NCBI GenBank assembly: GCA_018296165.2
Contig: JACKQL020000039.1
Coordinates: 186,001 to 250,000 of the forward strand
Length of the DNA stretch: 64,000 bases
Direction of reading: 5' to 3'
DNA from: Termitomyces sp. T153
Taxonomy: Eukaryota > Basidiomycota > Agaricomycetes > Agaricales > Lyophyllaceae
The notes below the pieces were generated by a model. That model was not told the DNA's origin, did no database searches, and was given only the letters and a program-made list of their open reading frames with translations. How positions within the stretch are numbered: the stretch's first letter is position 1; the number at the start of each line of letters is the position of its first letter. This document shows, piece by piece, positions 1 to 12,144 of this stretch. The translations under genes were made by a program, and so were the position numbers.

Positions 1-418
1 AGAGGTATGGCCGGTCAAATTGGGAATCCCTCAAAGTGCCGTCATGAACAAAAAATTGGTAGTTTGGTTGCAAGGATGGCTCGGATGCATAGGACTGCTG
101 TGCGACAGGGTAGGAGTGTGACTGGAGAGAAGACTCGTACATTTCTGTGGGAGAGACTGGGGAATCAAAGGAGCCTGTGCCTCGATCAGCATAACTGTGA
201 CTGCCAGAACCAGAATGTGGCGACTGGGGGGATGAAATATCGTCCTCCACAGTTGCAGGTGAGTCTGGTTGAATTGGAGATAGACTAATAGGGTATGAAT
301 GAGAGAAAGAAGGTGAATGAGGGGATTTTGAGGACGCGAAATGGGGGAGAGGATAGTCAGGAAGATACTTTGGGATGAGGAGAGCTGGTGGGTGGCTTGG
401 GAGGACGTGCGAGAGCAT
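1..418 (-). CDS. Ser/Pro-rich protein, N-terminal part only (runs off window)
   Basis: An open frame on the minus strand starts with an ATG at 418 and stays open to base 1, giving about 139 residues. The protein begins MLSHVLPSHPP and is rich in Ser, Pro, His and Tyr, with SP-type dipeptides and an acidic patch (VEDD) near the middle. No folded domain is visible. This composition is common at the N-termini of fungal transcription factors and other regulators, but the diagnostic part, if any, lies outside the window, so I assign no function. It diverges from the weak plus-strand ORF starting at 675. The long open frame and biased composition make coding likely; the start could move if an upstream exon exists. 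Confidence 0.5.
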   Translation of the reverse strand, partial: MLSHVLPSHPPALLIPKYLPDYPLPHFASSKSPHSPSFSHSYPISLSPIQPDSPATVEDDISSPQSPHSGSGSHSYADRGTGSFDSPVSPTEMYESSLQSHSYPVAQQSYASEPSLQPNYQFFVHDGTLRDSQFDRPYL

Positions 419-674
419 GACCCAAGCAGGAATTAGACAGCCACTATAAAAGAAGGAGAATTAAATAATAGATAGGAAGAAGAAGGATACAAACGGCTCC
501 GCTGAGGATTAAGAGGTTCTTGTCAACTGTGTTCGAGTACATGCCGCTTATGTCGAATGTACCGAATCTAGATCTTGTGACGTGACCTTTGTCAATTTAC
601 AGTCCCAGTCTTGGCCCGAACAATCAAGGAATCAATACATCATCATCATATCTTTGGAATTCTAGAATTCTCGA

Positions 675-1065
675 ATGCCCACGACCCTGTCAGATCCCGA
701 CCTGGTTCACGTCGACAATAATGCCTTTTTCGGACCCGTAACTCGTTATTCAACCTACAGTCGTGTCTCTTCTCTCCGGGCCCGCGTCTGGCACCAGACC
801 CGAGCTCAAGGTACATATCCTCAATTGAATTTCATTCCGTGAACGTGAACGGGTCTTGCGATCGGCCATCCAGCCAGCCGTTTGTTCCGGATCTGCAGAC
901 TTTGGCTCGTCACCGCTTGTTTGCCATCACCGTGAATATCAACAAGAGCACCTTCGCATCAAAGAAGACTCTTTTGTGACAGGCAAGGATCAATCTCTTT
1001 CGCATATCCTCGAGCCTCGAGCACATTTACAAGGCGCTGTTGGTCGCGGAGTGTTTCGTCAATGA
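675..1065 (+). CDS. Weak two-exon ORF, unknown protein
   Basis: An ATG at 675 opens 45 codons (MPTTLSDPDLVHVDNNAFFG...). A plausible donor (gtacat) lies at 811 and an acceptor (ccag) at 877; joining them keeps a frame open to a stop at 1065, about 107 residues in total. I do not recognise the product. The first exon looks protein-like, but the second is low in conserved character and another acceptor, or a third frame, could apply. It could also be a decayed gene. Divergent from the gene starting at 418. Confidence 0.22.
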
Positions 1066-3244
1066 TGTGGTTGGTCGATCAAGTCGTTGATCAGTCCGTG
1101 GAAGAATTGTAATGCCAGAAGACAGGTATATTGACAGCCACTTGAAACGATGCCACGTTTTGTGACGCCGAGAAGGATAGTTCACATTCGTGATGGACTC
1201 TGATGGACTGGTTCGCCGCATATGTTACCTAAACTGCTGATCGACACTTCGACGGACCGCACTTTTGGAGGATCAGATAGCCCGATGGGCTTCCTTAGTT
1301 TAAAAACACGATATGGAGGTATGTAGGTACATAGAGCAAATCTTTTATGACCAGTTTCTCTCTAGCCGATTAAACGCACGCGCAGCTATGATGGTACCCA
1401 ACAGTGTTTTGACCGAAAGTTAGTTGCAAACTTCAAATGGCCCGATTAAAACCACAAGGAGGCTGCTGCTAAGACAAAGAGCTGAAGGGGTCAGAAATCG
1501 CCGGGAAACCGAAGAAGTTATAACCCCATTCCACGCCGAGAGTGGCACGAGAAGCGAATGGAAGCAAAGGATAACGGCAAACACGGCAAGTATCGCGGGA
1601 CGTATATAGCACCCTGAACGATGATGGATATTTTGACACCCGAGCCCGGCTACCCGGAGAGGGGGGAGCAGCTTTAGCATTTCATAATAATAAACGGTGT
1701 CTGTGGGTGGCGACGCTGGATGTCCAAGAACAGTTATCACCCTTAGACTAACCAACCCCTGCACTTCGAATCGCGTCAATCGAGAGCCTTGCAGAGCCAA
1801 AGTGGCAATGCGACAGAAGATGGCACCAATTGGCAAAATAGATGGGTTTGTTCAGATATGTCAAGTATCCTCAAGTTTCCCAATGATGCAGATCTATTTT
1901 ATCTTGGCAAAGAAATATAGAAGAGCTCTGGCGTTCCCCGTTGAATAATTACCTTGTATAATCACCTGATTCTCACTGCTGGCACCGATATCAGCAAGTG
2001 GAAATATGAAAATGACTCACATACGGTTGTGGCTGCAGTTCTACATACAAAGTTCTCGAAATACGGGCGTGTTCAATTCAATACAGTAGAATCCCGACAG
2101 AACAGGAGTTAGAAGAAGCGCCTGAATCGGATGAATAATTTTTCGGGCAAGGAACATGTTAAATTCTCATTTGGTGTTTGCACCCTCAAGATCAATATTG
2201 GCGGTAGGTGTCTGACGCCGTTAGTTTCGGTCTGGCTGACGATTGAAGCCCCAGTGCCTCAGAGTACTCGAAGTTTTTGAGAAAGGCTCGACCAAGTAAA
2301 TGAAGTTTCCTAGTAAGAGCCGAGGGAGGGCTGGACAGAGGTAAGCAATACCTCGTAACATTGACGAACTCAAGCATGCACAAGTTTTCTGCTACCTACA
2401 TTTTAATTTCAGTCCCTCTGAGGAGATTGGACACACATAAATAATTGGACGACGCATCAGATGAGCCGCCACAAGTTAGCCATCAATACATACCTGGTTG
2501 TTGCCTGTTATTACAAATTCCCTGATGGAATCAAACATTGGATTCCTCGATCAGGAACATACTTAAGTGTGTACATAGGCTATGCTTTCATCTTTGAAAA
2601 AAAATTCAAATTTAACATGGTTACGAGATGGATTATTAGATTATTGAAAGGAGTTGATTCCGAGAGCTTGATAAAAATTCATAATGGAGGAAATGTCATT
2701 TCAAACTTTGATGGTCGGAGTTGTTTATTTTGAGCGTTTTTGCACTGTAGTATTTATGCATGAAGCGCAGAACAAGTGTTTTCAGACGTGACACTAATAT
2801 CTGCGCGTTGGTTGGGCAAACGGACAATACATGAGCGACCAAACTTGACATGAACTATGAGATCATGAGTGGTATAAGCAACACTCGGAAGATCTCTAAT
2901 TCTCCAGTCCGCGTGACGCATAGTGGTGACAGAGTATAATGAATACGATGGATGTTATGTACAACTGAAAAAAGGCCCTACCAGGGCCTCGCGGCAGTGG
3001 AACAGGAGCACCTGGATGAATGGAGTTGAACGGGGAGAGAACCTCCCGACGTAGAGAACGGAGAGCGGAGGGACTCGGATGGAGGGATATGGATTCATCT
3101 GGAAACAGTTTCTTGGCTGGTCCAGCGATTAGACCGAGTCACGTGACTCTATCTCGACCCTGAGACCATCATTTATCATTAGACCAACGTAGACGCTCTT
3201 GTCTATAACTCTTTGTAACTGTGTAGTTGTCCTTCAGCTCGAAG
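1066..3244. other. About 2.2 kb without a supported gene
   Basis: Frames here are short and do not show conserved motifs or convincing splice structure. A 90-codon ATG frame at 2461-2733 (+) is AT-rich and unlike known families; I do not support it. The 3' part should include the promoter of the RING gene at 3245. Confidence 0.5.
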
Positions 3245-4243
3245 ATGCCGAAAACGCCCGTGGGACCTACTACTACGCGTAAGACTCGTCGGTCATCTCG
3301 ACTCAACAAAAATCAGGGTATGTTCTCGTTTCATTTGATTTTTACCAAATTTCTACTCGATTTATTCCACTTGCTCCTCAAAGACACACCCTTTCGACCT
3401 CCCGAAACGGATTCCGCCCCTTCAAGATTGAAAAAGCGCAAGCCTGTTGCCAGCGAACGCACCTTATCATGTACAGATGAACTGGAATCTGTAGTAAAGC
3501 CACAACCGTCCTCCTCCGACATTCGGAGATCCCATCGAATAACTCCTGCTGAACTGATAAAACGAGAGAAGATCCTGCTTAAGAATGAAATTGATCATAA
3601 ACGCAGAGCACTCGAACTAGACGAGCGAGCCCTTCAAGTAATGAAAAAGGAAGCTGAGGTATCTTTAATGCTGTCTCAAATTACCCAACGGGAGGCAGCG
3701 GCATCTCTTGCTCAACTGGAAGAACATTTTACATGTGCATTGTTAGTCCAAGTTCTCCCTTCTCTAGATCTGTATCTGATAAAATTCAGGTGTTGTGAGA
3801 TTTTGGCACATCCATATACCCTAAATCCGGGCCAGTGCGGACACACATTTTGTGCACTTTGTATCCTCAAATGGTTCTTCTCTCGTCTACATTTTCACTG
3901 TGGGTCCTGGCATGAATCCGTCGACTGTCCAATGTGTCGCAGTTTACTTGTTATTACTCCTGATCGCACTCCGCGCTCACATGCTACCTTTCCCTTTGTC
4001 CCAAACAGGACTGTTGCTGCTGTATGTGAATCACTAATTGAGAAACTCCGATGGGCACCATCGAGTACCCTGGTTGTCAAGAGGGAGGACAGTGAAGGAG
4101 CTTGGGGATTGGGTTGGGCCAGCTGCAGTCGGAAGAAGGAGGCTTCAAAGGAGGCAGATGAGAAGGTGGACGACAACGCGGATATATCTAGCTGGAGAGA
4201 GGGTGGCTTTACAAGAACGGAATGGCTGAAAAGGGATGGGTGA
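3245..4243 (+). CDS. RING finger protein, probable E3 ubiquitin ligase
   Basis: Three exons: 3245-3317, 3384-3741 and 3790-4243, with introns of 66 and 48 nt. Both intron lengths are multiples of three, so the unspliced frame also stays open, but splicing is required to restore the RING. The product is 294 residues. The N-terminus is basic (TRKTRRSSRLNK), residues about 80-138 form a charged helical, coiled-coil-like stretch, and residues about 142-193 form a RING: CALC created exactly across the second intron, then CGHTFCALC and a final CPMC. The loop between the last two pairs is long and contains CGSWHESVD. The start is the ATG at 3245; there is no upstream in-frame ATG. RING proteins usually bind an E2 enzyme; the substrate is unknown. 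Convergent with ARP8. Confidence 0.8.
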   Translation: MPKTPVGPTTTRKTRRSSRLNKNQGMFSFHLIFTKFLLDLFHLLLKDTPFRPPETDSAPSRLKKRKPVASERTLSCTDELESVVKPQPSSSDIRRSHRITPAELIKREKILLKNEIDHKRRALELDERALQVMKKEAEVSLMLSQITQREAAASLAQLEEHFTCALLVQVLPSLDLYLIKFRCCEILAHPYTLNPGQCGHTFCALCILKWFFSRLHFHCGSWHESVDCPMCRSLLVITPDRTPRSHATFPFVPNRTVAAVCESLIEKLRWAPSSTLVVKREDSEGAWGLGWASCSRKKEASKEADEKVDDNADISSWREGGFTRTEWLKRDG

Positions 4244-4878
4244 GTTGACCGGCCATTTCCATTCCACCGTCAAATCTTGACTTCCGCGCCCGGTCTCAGC
4301 GAAGGCAAACAAGAGATGAATCGCATAGCGAGAGATTGGGCGAAGCTCAATTGTCAAGATTTTCGAGAATTGAAACAAAAACTCGGTGTCTAGACGTCTA
4401 AGTATCGGTACGATTGTACTACCGCCATCTACATTCCCGATTCTGTCCCGTCGAGATTTCTTGACACACTTCGATTTTAATATGCATTTCAAGGACCATC
4501 GACCATCTCAATCATTCTTTCGTCGTGTACTTTTCTCATTCACTCCAGTCTTATTCGATCCAGTCCCTTCCCGCGGCACATCGCATGGCACGCCACCATT
4601 TGCTAACATCCGCGTATGTGTCTCTAGGTGGCCTACCCGTAATGGTCTACGGACACGATCATGTATACATACCACCCATACCGTGCATTGTTCTTTCCAT
4701 TTCATCGCTTCAGGGGTTCATTCTTTCATGCATTTGATTTTGGTTGTACTTATAGATGAATTAAATTATTGCCAGCACTACGTTATATTTCTGGGTGCGT
4801 GTTCCCGCGAAGAACCAATCACCCAGAAAGCCTTCTAGCGCCAGTAAACCATATATGCCACTATACCAAATCTAGTCC
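4244..4878. other. Intergenic, convergent 3' ends
   Basis: About 635 bp between the stop of the RING gene (+) and the stop of ARP8 (-). Open frames exist on both strands but have no conserved content; I see only probable 3' untranslated sequence. Confidence 0.5.
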
Positions 4879-7508
4879 TTACAGATAGAAACAACGTTCC
4901 TTTAGGGCACGCATACCCAAAATATCCTAGGGGTTGGGTTCAACGAGCGTAAGAGCCGAGGGAAAAATTTATAGCTACCCAGTCGGACTGGGTCACCCAG
5001 AGATCGGACACCCCATCCATCTTTCCAAGAACCGCCGCTCCCTTCCAGGCTAACACGACTGGGTCTACCTCCTTTGGGGGAGGAATAATCTGGACTTTTT
5101 CCATGTTTGGCACCAACGGCGTCGCAATCGCCTGAAGCCTGCGAAGAAAAATAGTGTGATCACCAAGATCACCCCACGAAGCATACATAAAGTTATTGTA
5201 CGAACCTGCTTTCCAGAGCGTGCCTCATGCCCGAAGTATGAGCCACGCCACCGACGACTAGGACCGCCTGCAGATACTTGCGAATTTTGTCGTCACCCCC
5301 CGCAGCGCGTGCACTGTTGAAGATTGCGACATCTAGAGGTAGTTTACTTGCCTCAAACGTGATGTCGATTGAGAATTCGCCAACAGGCGATGGCGGACCC
5401 TGATTCGGCCCCGCGTTATTTGCGCCAGCCTCGGCAGTTTGGATCGGATTCGAAGGCGTTGGCAATTTACTCTCGTCTTGACCGTCGAGAACATCCGTTC
5501 CGTCCGTTCCATCCGCCGGAACCACCGGTAGTGTTTCTGGTTCATCTACTACCATGGCTGCTTGTGGGTCAAGCTGCTCCGCAGGTGTATTTGTGCCTGA
5601 AATAACTTCGATTCGTACCACTTGTAGCATCCAAGCCGGGCACATACCTGGAAGAGAGGTATTTCCTGCAGCCTGATTCTGTTTGGGTGAAGAGTCTGGA
5701 GGAAGGGTTGCCGGCATTAGATGTTGTGTCGATATAACCATAGCATTCGTCTAAGGTCAAAGCTCGACGAGGAATATATTTGCGATAATTAAGTGACTTA
5801 CGACACGATCGGTCTGGTGGTCAATGATCTCCTCTGTGACATTTTTTGAAAAATATCTGAGACCTAACCGCTTCTTGTCAAATTCAATAACTCGGGGTTC
5901 GAACAAACACTGAGATATTTATGGTTAGCATAACCTTATGAATATTACTGTGAAAACCGTGCCATTGGAGCGAGAATAATTTCATCATAAGCGCGCAGAC
6001 CATATTTCTCAGTGGGACGATCAGGCCGTCTCACAACGAAATCGTACAGGTTAAGAGCAACGTCAGCCTAAACAAGGCCGATTAGAATGGCAGTATACTT
6101 GACCAGAAGCAACCTGCCTCTGAGAGGGTACATAGCCTATTTTTGAGATCCTCCATGACTTTCCAGTCATATGCACGATTGATATCCAAGTCTCGGTAGG
6201 GGAAATTAATCCTCTTTAGAAGGACATACAGAAATTCAGTAATATCATCGCCTCCGATATTCAACGACATCCTGTGTTGCATGAGCGTCAATTAATCGTC
6301 AATCAAATGCAACCAGGCCATACCTTGTGTCGGCCAACACCATCCCCTCATCAACACAGGCAACACTTGTCGTAGTAGCACCGATATTAACAACGCATGC
6401 ATTCGAAATACCAGCGCCATAGGTGGCCGCTAGTGACTCCTATATAAGATTATTGGAGCCACCGATATGGACTGGTGAAAGTCAGCTCTCACCTGTTGAG
6501 CACAGATCTGCTTGAAGCCCATAGTTATGAGCAGCAGATTGACAAACTCCCGAACATATGTTCGATCGTAGTTATCAGGAATTACAAGTATCACAGAGTA
6601 ATCCTTAAAAACATGTCAAATATGGAGAGATCATTCGATTGAGCGCGATGACAATCTACATACTTTGTAATCCTTGGAATCAACCTCGAACTTCTCTTGC
6701 AAAGTTGTCCGTAAGATCAATTCCAGGTCGCTCAAGACGACTTGAAGAGAAGGGTAATCACGGAGATTGAAGTTTGCGGCGTAGATTGGGTATCGTAGCG
6801 CGTAGCCAGCTTTTTGTGGGTCAGCCAAACGCAGAGCCTATTGGGCGTAGTAATCTGAATATTGGGAGGATGATAATCATGGCGTTCGAATACTCACTTT
6901 TTCACCAAAATACACATCTTCATCAGATACTTTTTCTGTCCATTCTACACGGAAAGGATCGTTATATTCTGCAATTATCTCTGGTTTGAACTGCTCATTG
7001 AAAGTCGAAGCGATCGTAGTTGCGTTGTGGGTTACGCGTAGTTTATAAAACTTCATTCGATCGCGCAGGGAAATGGTAATAGCTGATATCTTCTCATCGA
7101 ACTATAGACTATGTTTAAGGACCAATGTTACCTCAAAGGAATAGCTTACTGGGTCCTGTTCCAGCGTTTCCTCGCCTGTATCAGAACTTCGTTTACGAGG
7201 CCGTGAAGCTCCCTCTATTCTGACAAATTCTGGGACAGGAGGCTTGCATTTGCGAGCGACAACGTTCGGAACAGACGTAGGGGATACATCTGACGCTTTC
7301 CCAATGAGCACAGAGCGCGAACCAGGGTGTACCACAATCACTTGGGAGCCGCGCCTGTGCTAACACAGAGGTTATCCTATACTCAATAGCCGAGGCAATA
7401 GCGTGCCGCTGACCTTGAGTCAGTGGGTAGGTTCTCCTCAGATGCCTTGTTCTTCGCATTTCTCGCCCAGATTGTCTGCGATTCTGACTTGAGGTAGGTT
7501 GTACTCAT
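4879..7508 (-). CDS. ARP8: Actin-related protein 8, INO80 chromatin-remodelling subunit
   Basis: Multi-exon gene, ATG at 7508 (MSTTYLKSESQTIW). The first junction (7414/7354) joins to GSQVIVVHPGSRSVLIGKASD, the nucleotide-binding-like phosphate loop region of Arp8. Later exons read SLNIGGDDITEFLYVLL, then FPYRDLDINRAYDWKVMEDLK, which are Arp8-specific blocks. A long Ser/Pro/Glu-rich insert is encoded around 5330-5730. The C-terminus needs a last 48-nt exon at 4879-4926 after a 52-nt intron; it restores the family ending DILGMRALKERCFYL. Without that intron the frame would run to a false stop at 4940. In yeast, Arp8 sits with Arp4 and actin on the INO80 HSA domain and contacts linker DNA. Divergent from the F-box-like gene at 7960. 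Confidence 0.93.
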
Positions 7509-7959
7509 ATGCTTCGGGTTCGCACTACCACATCATGTGAATCCAGACTTGCGACGAGAAGAAAAGGCTTCACATACACGAGGGGTACATGGAAGGTTGT
7601 GTATCGAAACCCAGTGTCGTCCCTTCTGGCATTTGGAATTCCTCGAGGCATGGTAAATGAGCTTGATTGATTTGATATTTCAGGAAACCACTGCAGGTAA
7701 GGCGCGCCTCGTGACCACAAGTGCAAATAGACGTGTTCCAAAAATGGCACGGCGTCGGTTTTTTGTCTCCTCTTCTTTCACTGACCTCCTGAACATGACC
7801 CACTCTTAGAACTTCCCCTTTACTTGATTATCTTGTTCCTTCATCTGCGTCTCATGTACCTCCTTTGGTTTCACCAAGTTCCGATTGTCTCACCGTCTCC
7901 ATGAATCCTATTCTTGCGGCTATATAAATCATGTATCGAAAAGCTGGAATGACGCCGCT

Positions 7960-8673
7960 ATGGACTCTCCACTTCTGCCACCCGAATTGCTCGAGAAGAT
8001 CATCCTTGAAGCATGGATACTCTCCTTGTCCAATAGTGACCGAATCGACCTCATGACTTCGTTCTTACTGGTCAATTCGACTTGGAAGACACTTTTCACC
8101 CGTATCTCTTTCAAAGATGTGCATATTCCCTCTCCATCATATCTATTCAAATACATGGCAGCGCTAGCAGGATATCCTCCCCACGTCTTAGATGGTCAAC
8201 CACCGCCCAATAAGACATGCGAATCCATCGCTATCAGAATACCTCCGGCGATCGCCAACAAAAGGAATGACTATGACGGATATCAAGAAAATCCCATGGG
8301 CGAGACCCTATCGAATCTTCTTTACTACCTAGATGGTATCATTGACGCTCCAAACCTCCGCACCATTCGCATTGAATACGAAAACATGGGTTTTAACGAT
8401 ATCTTCGATTGTTGGCGATTGGCCCATTTCCCGGTGCAGGTGACGAATCTCGAGATTTCATTTTCCTTCGACAGAGACACATCAGCTTCAGGTGATGTCT
8501 TACGGGTGACTCATCTGAGGCAGGACTCTCCCAGGTTGCAAGATACTGATAGCGAAACATACTCATTATACCACGTAAAGAGACTCTTCGTCTCTGGAGC
8601 AGGTGACGCTTTCGTCGCAAACATAGTTGCGTGTTGCCCAAACGTCCAAATTGTGTCGATAGGCGTTCGATGA
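7960..8673 (+). CDS. F-box-like protein
   Basis: Single open frame of 237 residues from the ATG at 7960 to TGA at 8671-8673. The N-terminus (MDSPLLPPELLEKIILEAW) has the LPPEL..I motif of F-box and F-box-like domains, followed by LLVNSTWKTLF, the usual second helix. The remainder has scattered Leu-rich segments but no clear repeats. F-box proteins recruit substrates to SCF ubiquitin ligases; Agaricomycetes carry large, fast-evolving families of them. Upstream in-frame codons lack an ATG, so this start is preferred. Convergent with CPS1, 153 bp apart. The fold assignment is good, the substrate unknown. Confidence 0.68.
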   Translation: MDSPLLPPELLEKIILEAWILSLSNSDRIDLMTSFLLVNSTWKTLFTRISFKDVHIPSPSYLFKYMAALAGYPPHVLDGQPPPNKTCESIAIRIPPAIANKRNDYDGYQENPMGETLSNLLYYLDGIIDAPNLRTIRIEYENMGFNDIFDCWRLAHFPVQVTNLEISFSFDRDTSASGDVLRVTHLRQDSPRLQDTDSETYSLYHVKRLFVSGAGDAFVANIVACCPNVQIVSIGVR

Positions 8674-8826
8674 ATTCGTCATCCTATCCGGCACATCTCC
8701 AGCAGTTCCAACCAGGTCGACTTGACGCACATTAATGTACTAATCTAATCATAGTGACTTACAGTCAAGCAACATAATTACACCAAATTTTTCAATTTAT
8801 CGTTATGTATGTATACCTACAGTGTC

Positions 8827-11238
8827 TCACAAATTTGTAGCTTCGTCAGCATTGAGGATGAGAACTACGAAGAAACGGACGATCTCGACGAAAGCATCAG
8901 TTTCGATGTCTACTTCGCGTTTAGTATATGTGAGCGAGGAATGGAATATATGTATGCACGCACGTTCGTTCACAGTGTGCACGCCGCCACTCAGTATATT
9001 TGTCTTCTTTCCGGAATTATGGTGGTTGTAACGAAAGATGTGTTTCGTCAAGTCCCAGTAATAACGAGTATCTGTCCAGTATATCGATTAATTCCTTCTT
9101 AAATCTCAGAATGACTAATCTCACCAGTATTCCCGGAAGGCATGCCAGGACTCACAATGATTTCATTTACATCCGTGAGAGAGCGGTGGGAGTTGTATGT
9201 TGCTTTAATTGTTCCTGAGAGAATGTACCAAGGAACAGCGTCTGGAGATGTGGGGGTAACGGGTGCAGGTTCTAAAGCGGTACCAAAAGCGTCCTTGAGT
9301 GTTAGTGTTCCGGACGAAGGTCCACCTTTCGCAGAAAGCTCATTGCCGAAGGCAGTATACGTGAGATTAAATTCTTTTACAAGCCTTGAAAGGAGCTCAG
9401 TGTCATGAGTCTGAACTTCCTCAACCGAGCTATCCACCATCAGCTCAAACTAGATCTATTCCTGCAGGGCTTCGAACACCGACCTTATAACAGAGATGCG
9501 ATGATTGACGACAGCAAAAGCTCTTTCGGGCAATGCATTAACTTTCACACCCCCCTCAATGATATCGGCTGCTTGTGTTGTGCCAATCAGGCTTGCATAC
9601 ACGTTGTTCTTGATGATCTCCTTCTCAAGGAGTTGTAAATACTTGTCTGAAGTAGTCGCACGTTTGATGATTGTGCGATAGTCTTCATCCAACTCCTCGG
9701 AATGCTCGGCAACGCATTGGAGCATGCTGTACAGGGGATCCTGTCTGGTCTGTTGTCACTACTACGTCAGGGACGTACAAAAAGAAAGAATAAAACTACA
9801 TACAAATTTTACTTTGGAGGGATTTTTTTCATATTCAACCAGAAATGCGGAAAGGATGCCAATACTCTGAAAAAGGATATCTCTTACGGTCGTGGGAGAT
9901 CGAGAAAAAGTAACAGGACTTACGGTATGTTTGGGTGGAACACTCGAATGTCCACCAGGCATGGTGACTTCAACACGGACATCCAAATATCCTTTCTCAG
10001 CAATACCGGGCGTGGCCATTATGGTACCATTCTGTTCAGTGAATCCTCCTAGAATAGGATGGGTACTGGTATTCCTTATCATAATCAGGGACATACCACC
10101 TTCGTCGACAAGGAGAGCAACACCGTCCTTGCCGTAGATCTCGTAGAGTGCTTGAGCGAGTTTGCTGGCCCCCTTTGGAGTTGATGAGCATTGTAAGATT
10201 GTGAGTGAATGACTCCCGTACCTGACGTCCACTAATTTCCTCATCGAAACCGAAGGAAAGTACTAAGGTGCGCGTCGGCTTGAATCCGCTCTTGATGAGG
10301 GTCTCTACACTTGCACTATTAGCAGAGGATCAGAGACGTGTAATATACCTGAGTCAGAAGAAAGGCTAACAGTGCACCAATAAGCCCGCTCTTGTCATCA
10401 GAACTTCCTCGACCCCAGACCCTTGAACCTGGACCCAGATTGAGGCGCTTACAGAGCCATGATATCGTTCCTCTACTCACCATCAAAGTGACCAGAGTAC
10501 GGCGGGTGAGTCCATTCATCTATAGTTTCAGGATTGACAGGAACGACATCTAGGAAGTTGAACACGTTATTCGAATTGCTAATCGTAAAGGAAAACAGAC
10601 CTTGGTGGCCCATCAAAACGAGGGGTTTAAGCGACGTGTTGGATCCTTCCCAGGTATAAATAAGGCCATATGTGTTGACCTTTTGGAGCGTGAGGGTTGA
10701 ATGACTACCTGAGTTATCAAATCACGGGTCCCATGATTCAACTTTTAAGAAGATCCTTACACTAGAGGGAAGGACTTGAGGAGGTAATCATGGAAGGGCA
10801 CGAACGCCTCCCACCTGGGATCCTCCCCAACGTCTCCCATGTCATCATAGGATTCTGTTCTAAAGGATGCAGATCGGTAAGCATCTCGAGAATGTAGTGA
10901 TGTGTAGCTCACGGCACCCTAACAGCACCACTAATCCATTCAACTGCTTTTGCCTCGAATGCCTCCGTCCCAATAGTTGAGCTCAGTAAGGCCCACAAGG
11001 CTTCATTTCTAACCGGTGTAAGGTCAGCGCTCTGTATACATTGGGGCTGGGTGAAGTCGCCCAAATCAAAGATGTCTACCACAGTTCCCTTCGAGACAAA
11101 CCAGATATAGATGCCATAAACGATAACGCAGACAGAAAGCGCGATCTTGCGCCTAAAGCTATTGCGATTTGAAGTGGGAGTATATGACGACGGCAGCAAT
11201 AGGGCAGCGTCTACTTTCTCGTCGAAAGACTCTTGCAT
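8827..11238 (-). CDS. CPS1: Carboxypeptidase S-type vacuolar M20 metallopeptidase
   Basis: Multi-exon gene starting at the ATG at 11238 (MQESFDEKVD). Residues about 30-50 (IALSVCVIVYGIYIWFV) form a single membrane anchor near the N-terminus, as in yeast Cps1, which is delivered to the vacuole lumen. After the first intron the frame reads TESYDDMGDVGEDPRWEAF. M20 zinc-site motifs follow in order: LVLMGHQDVVPV, VWGRGSSDDKSG, LSFGFDEEISG, and the dimer-region motif MPGGHSSVP; the late block KHIFRYNHHN contains the expected His. The enzyme should release C-terminal residues from short peptides. Exons are separated by about 50-60-nt introns. Stop at 8827. All metal and catalytic motifs are visible, so it appears intact. 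Confidence 0.93.
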
Positions 11239-11657
11239 CAATGGTGGGAGTAGGTTGAATATCGTGTTACTTTATACTATGAATGATACCACTCGTACGA
11301 TAATTTATTTGTCCGCGGCCAACTTCCGATTGATAAGCGGAATCACAGCAGCTCACATCGAGATAGCAAATATAATATGTCATACTGAACAATCATCAAA
11401 AGCTATTCATCTTCGCGCTTGGGCATACGACAAAACGCAAGGAATACTTGAGGAATACAGGTTATCAGAGAATCAGAACTTCAACTTCAAGTATAGGAGT
11501 CACAGTGACTCTGTGTAGTACTGGCAGCAGTACTAGTGGCGTAATCAATCAGAGTCTAAGCATAATGCTAGAGAAGCTAATCATTGATCCCGCTCATAAT
11601 CATTCCGACATTATCGCCTAGTATTCCTGGTTGGTCAAATGGAAGTTACGATAGGAT

Positions 11658-12144
11658 CTAGTGGCGACCAACCTCACAGGCCTGCTTAGCGGCAGCTTGC
11701 CTAGCAGCTGCCTTCTGCAAGGCTACTCCTGTCCCTTTGGTTTCTCCATTGACTTACAAAACATGTCAATCATCTTGATTTCGACGATATGACTTCAAAC
11801 GAACTTTTACAATGCACTGTCCACTGTGTAAGATTGGATGTCATCGTTGGTATTTCAACCCAACTTAGGAGGTGCGATTCCTTTCTTTCTTGTAGGTCTG
11901 ACATGGATTGATCAGGAATCGTAACGATGAGCGGAAGTGGACGTATACAGTTGTGGAGTGCGCCGCTATAGTTCCCAGGAGACGGAAGGGTAATGGTGTT
12001 GGGACGTCGAGTGACGACGGTGTGTGAAGACATTCTGAGATTCACAAGAGTTCCTGAGAGTGCCACAGAGGTCCCTATCACGGGATGGGCATTAATACTT
12101 TCCAACACCCTCTCGCACCGAAAATCCCGATGATGACTCTTCAT
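11658..12144 (-). CDS. Small protein with one double-stranded RNA-binding domain
   Basis: Two exons, 12144-11805 and 11752-11658, joined across a 52-nt intron (donor gttcgt). The product is 144 residues. Unspliced, the frame ends at a stop at 11770 and the domain is lost. After splicing, residues about 78-140 read as a dsRBD: LLSWVEI, then QWTVHCKINGETKGTG, then the Ala/Lys-rich final helix KAAARQAAAKQACE. The first 75 residues show no known domain, and an internal Met (MSDLQERKE) just before the dsRBD could be the true start. Single-dsRBD proteins of this size are frequent in Agaricomycetes; their roles are mostly unknown. Lies head to tail with CPS1, whose ATG is 420 bp downstream of this stop. 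Confidence 0.6.

Noticed and set aside
1420..1836. 138-codon minus-strand frame with hydrophobic stretches
   Set aside because: No ATG-led conserved content, no homologous motif, composition typical of a chance frame.
3227..3244. Upstream start of the RING protein at 3227
   Set aside because: The codon is TTG; the first in-frame ATG is at 3245.
4940..4980. ARP8 stop at 4940 after SLGSYAR
   Set aside because: This is intron read-through; splicing 4927-4978 yields the conserved DWDILGMRALKERCFYL ending at 4879.
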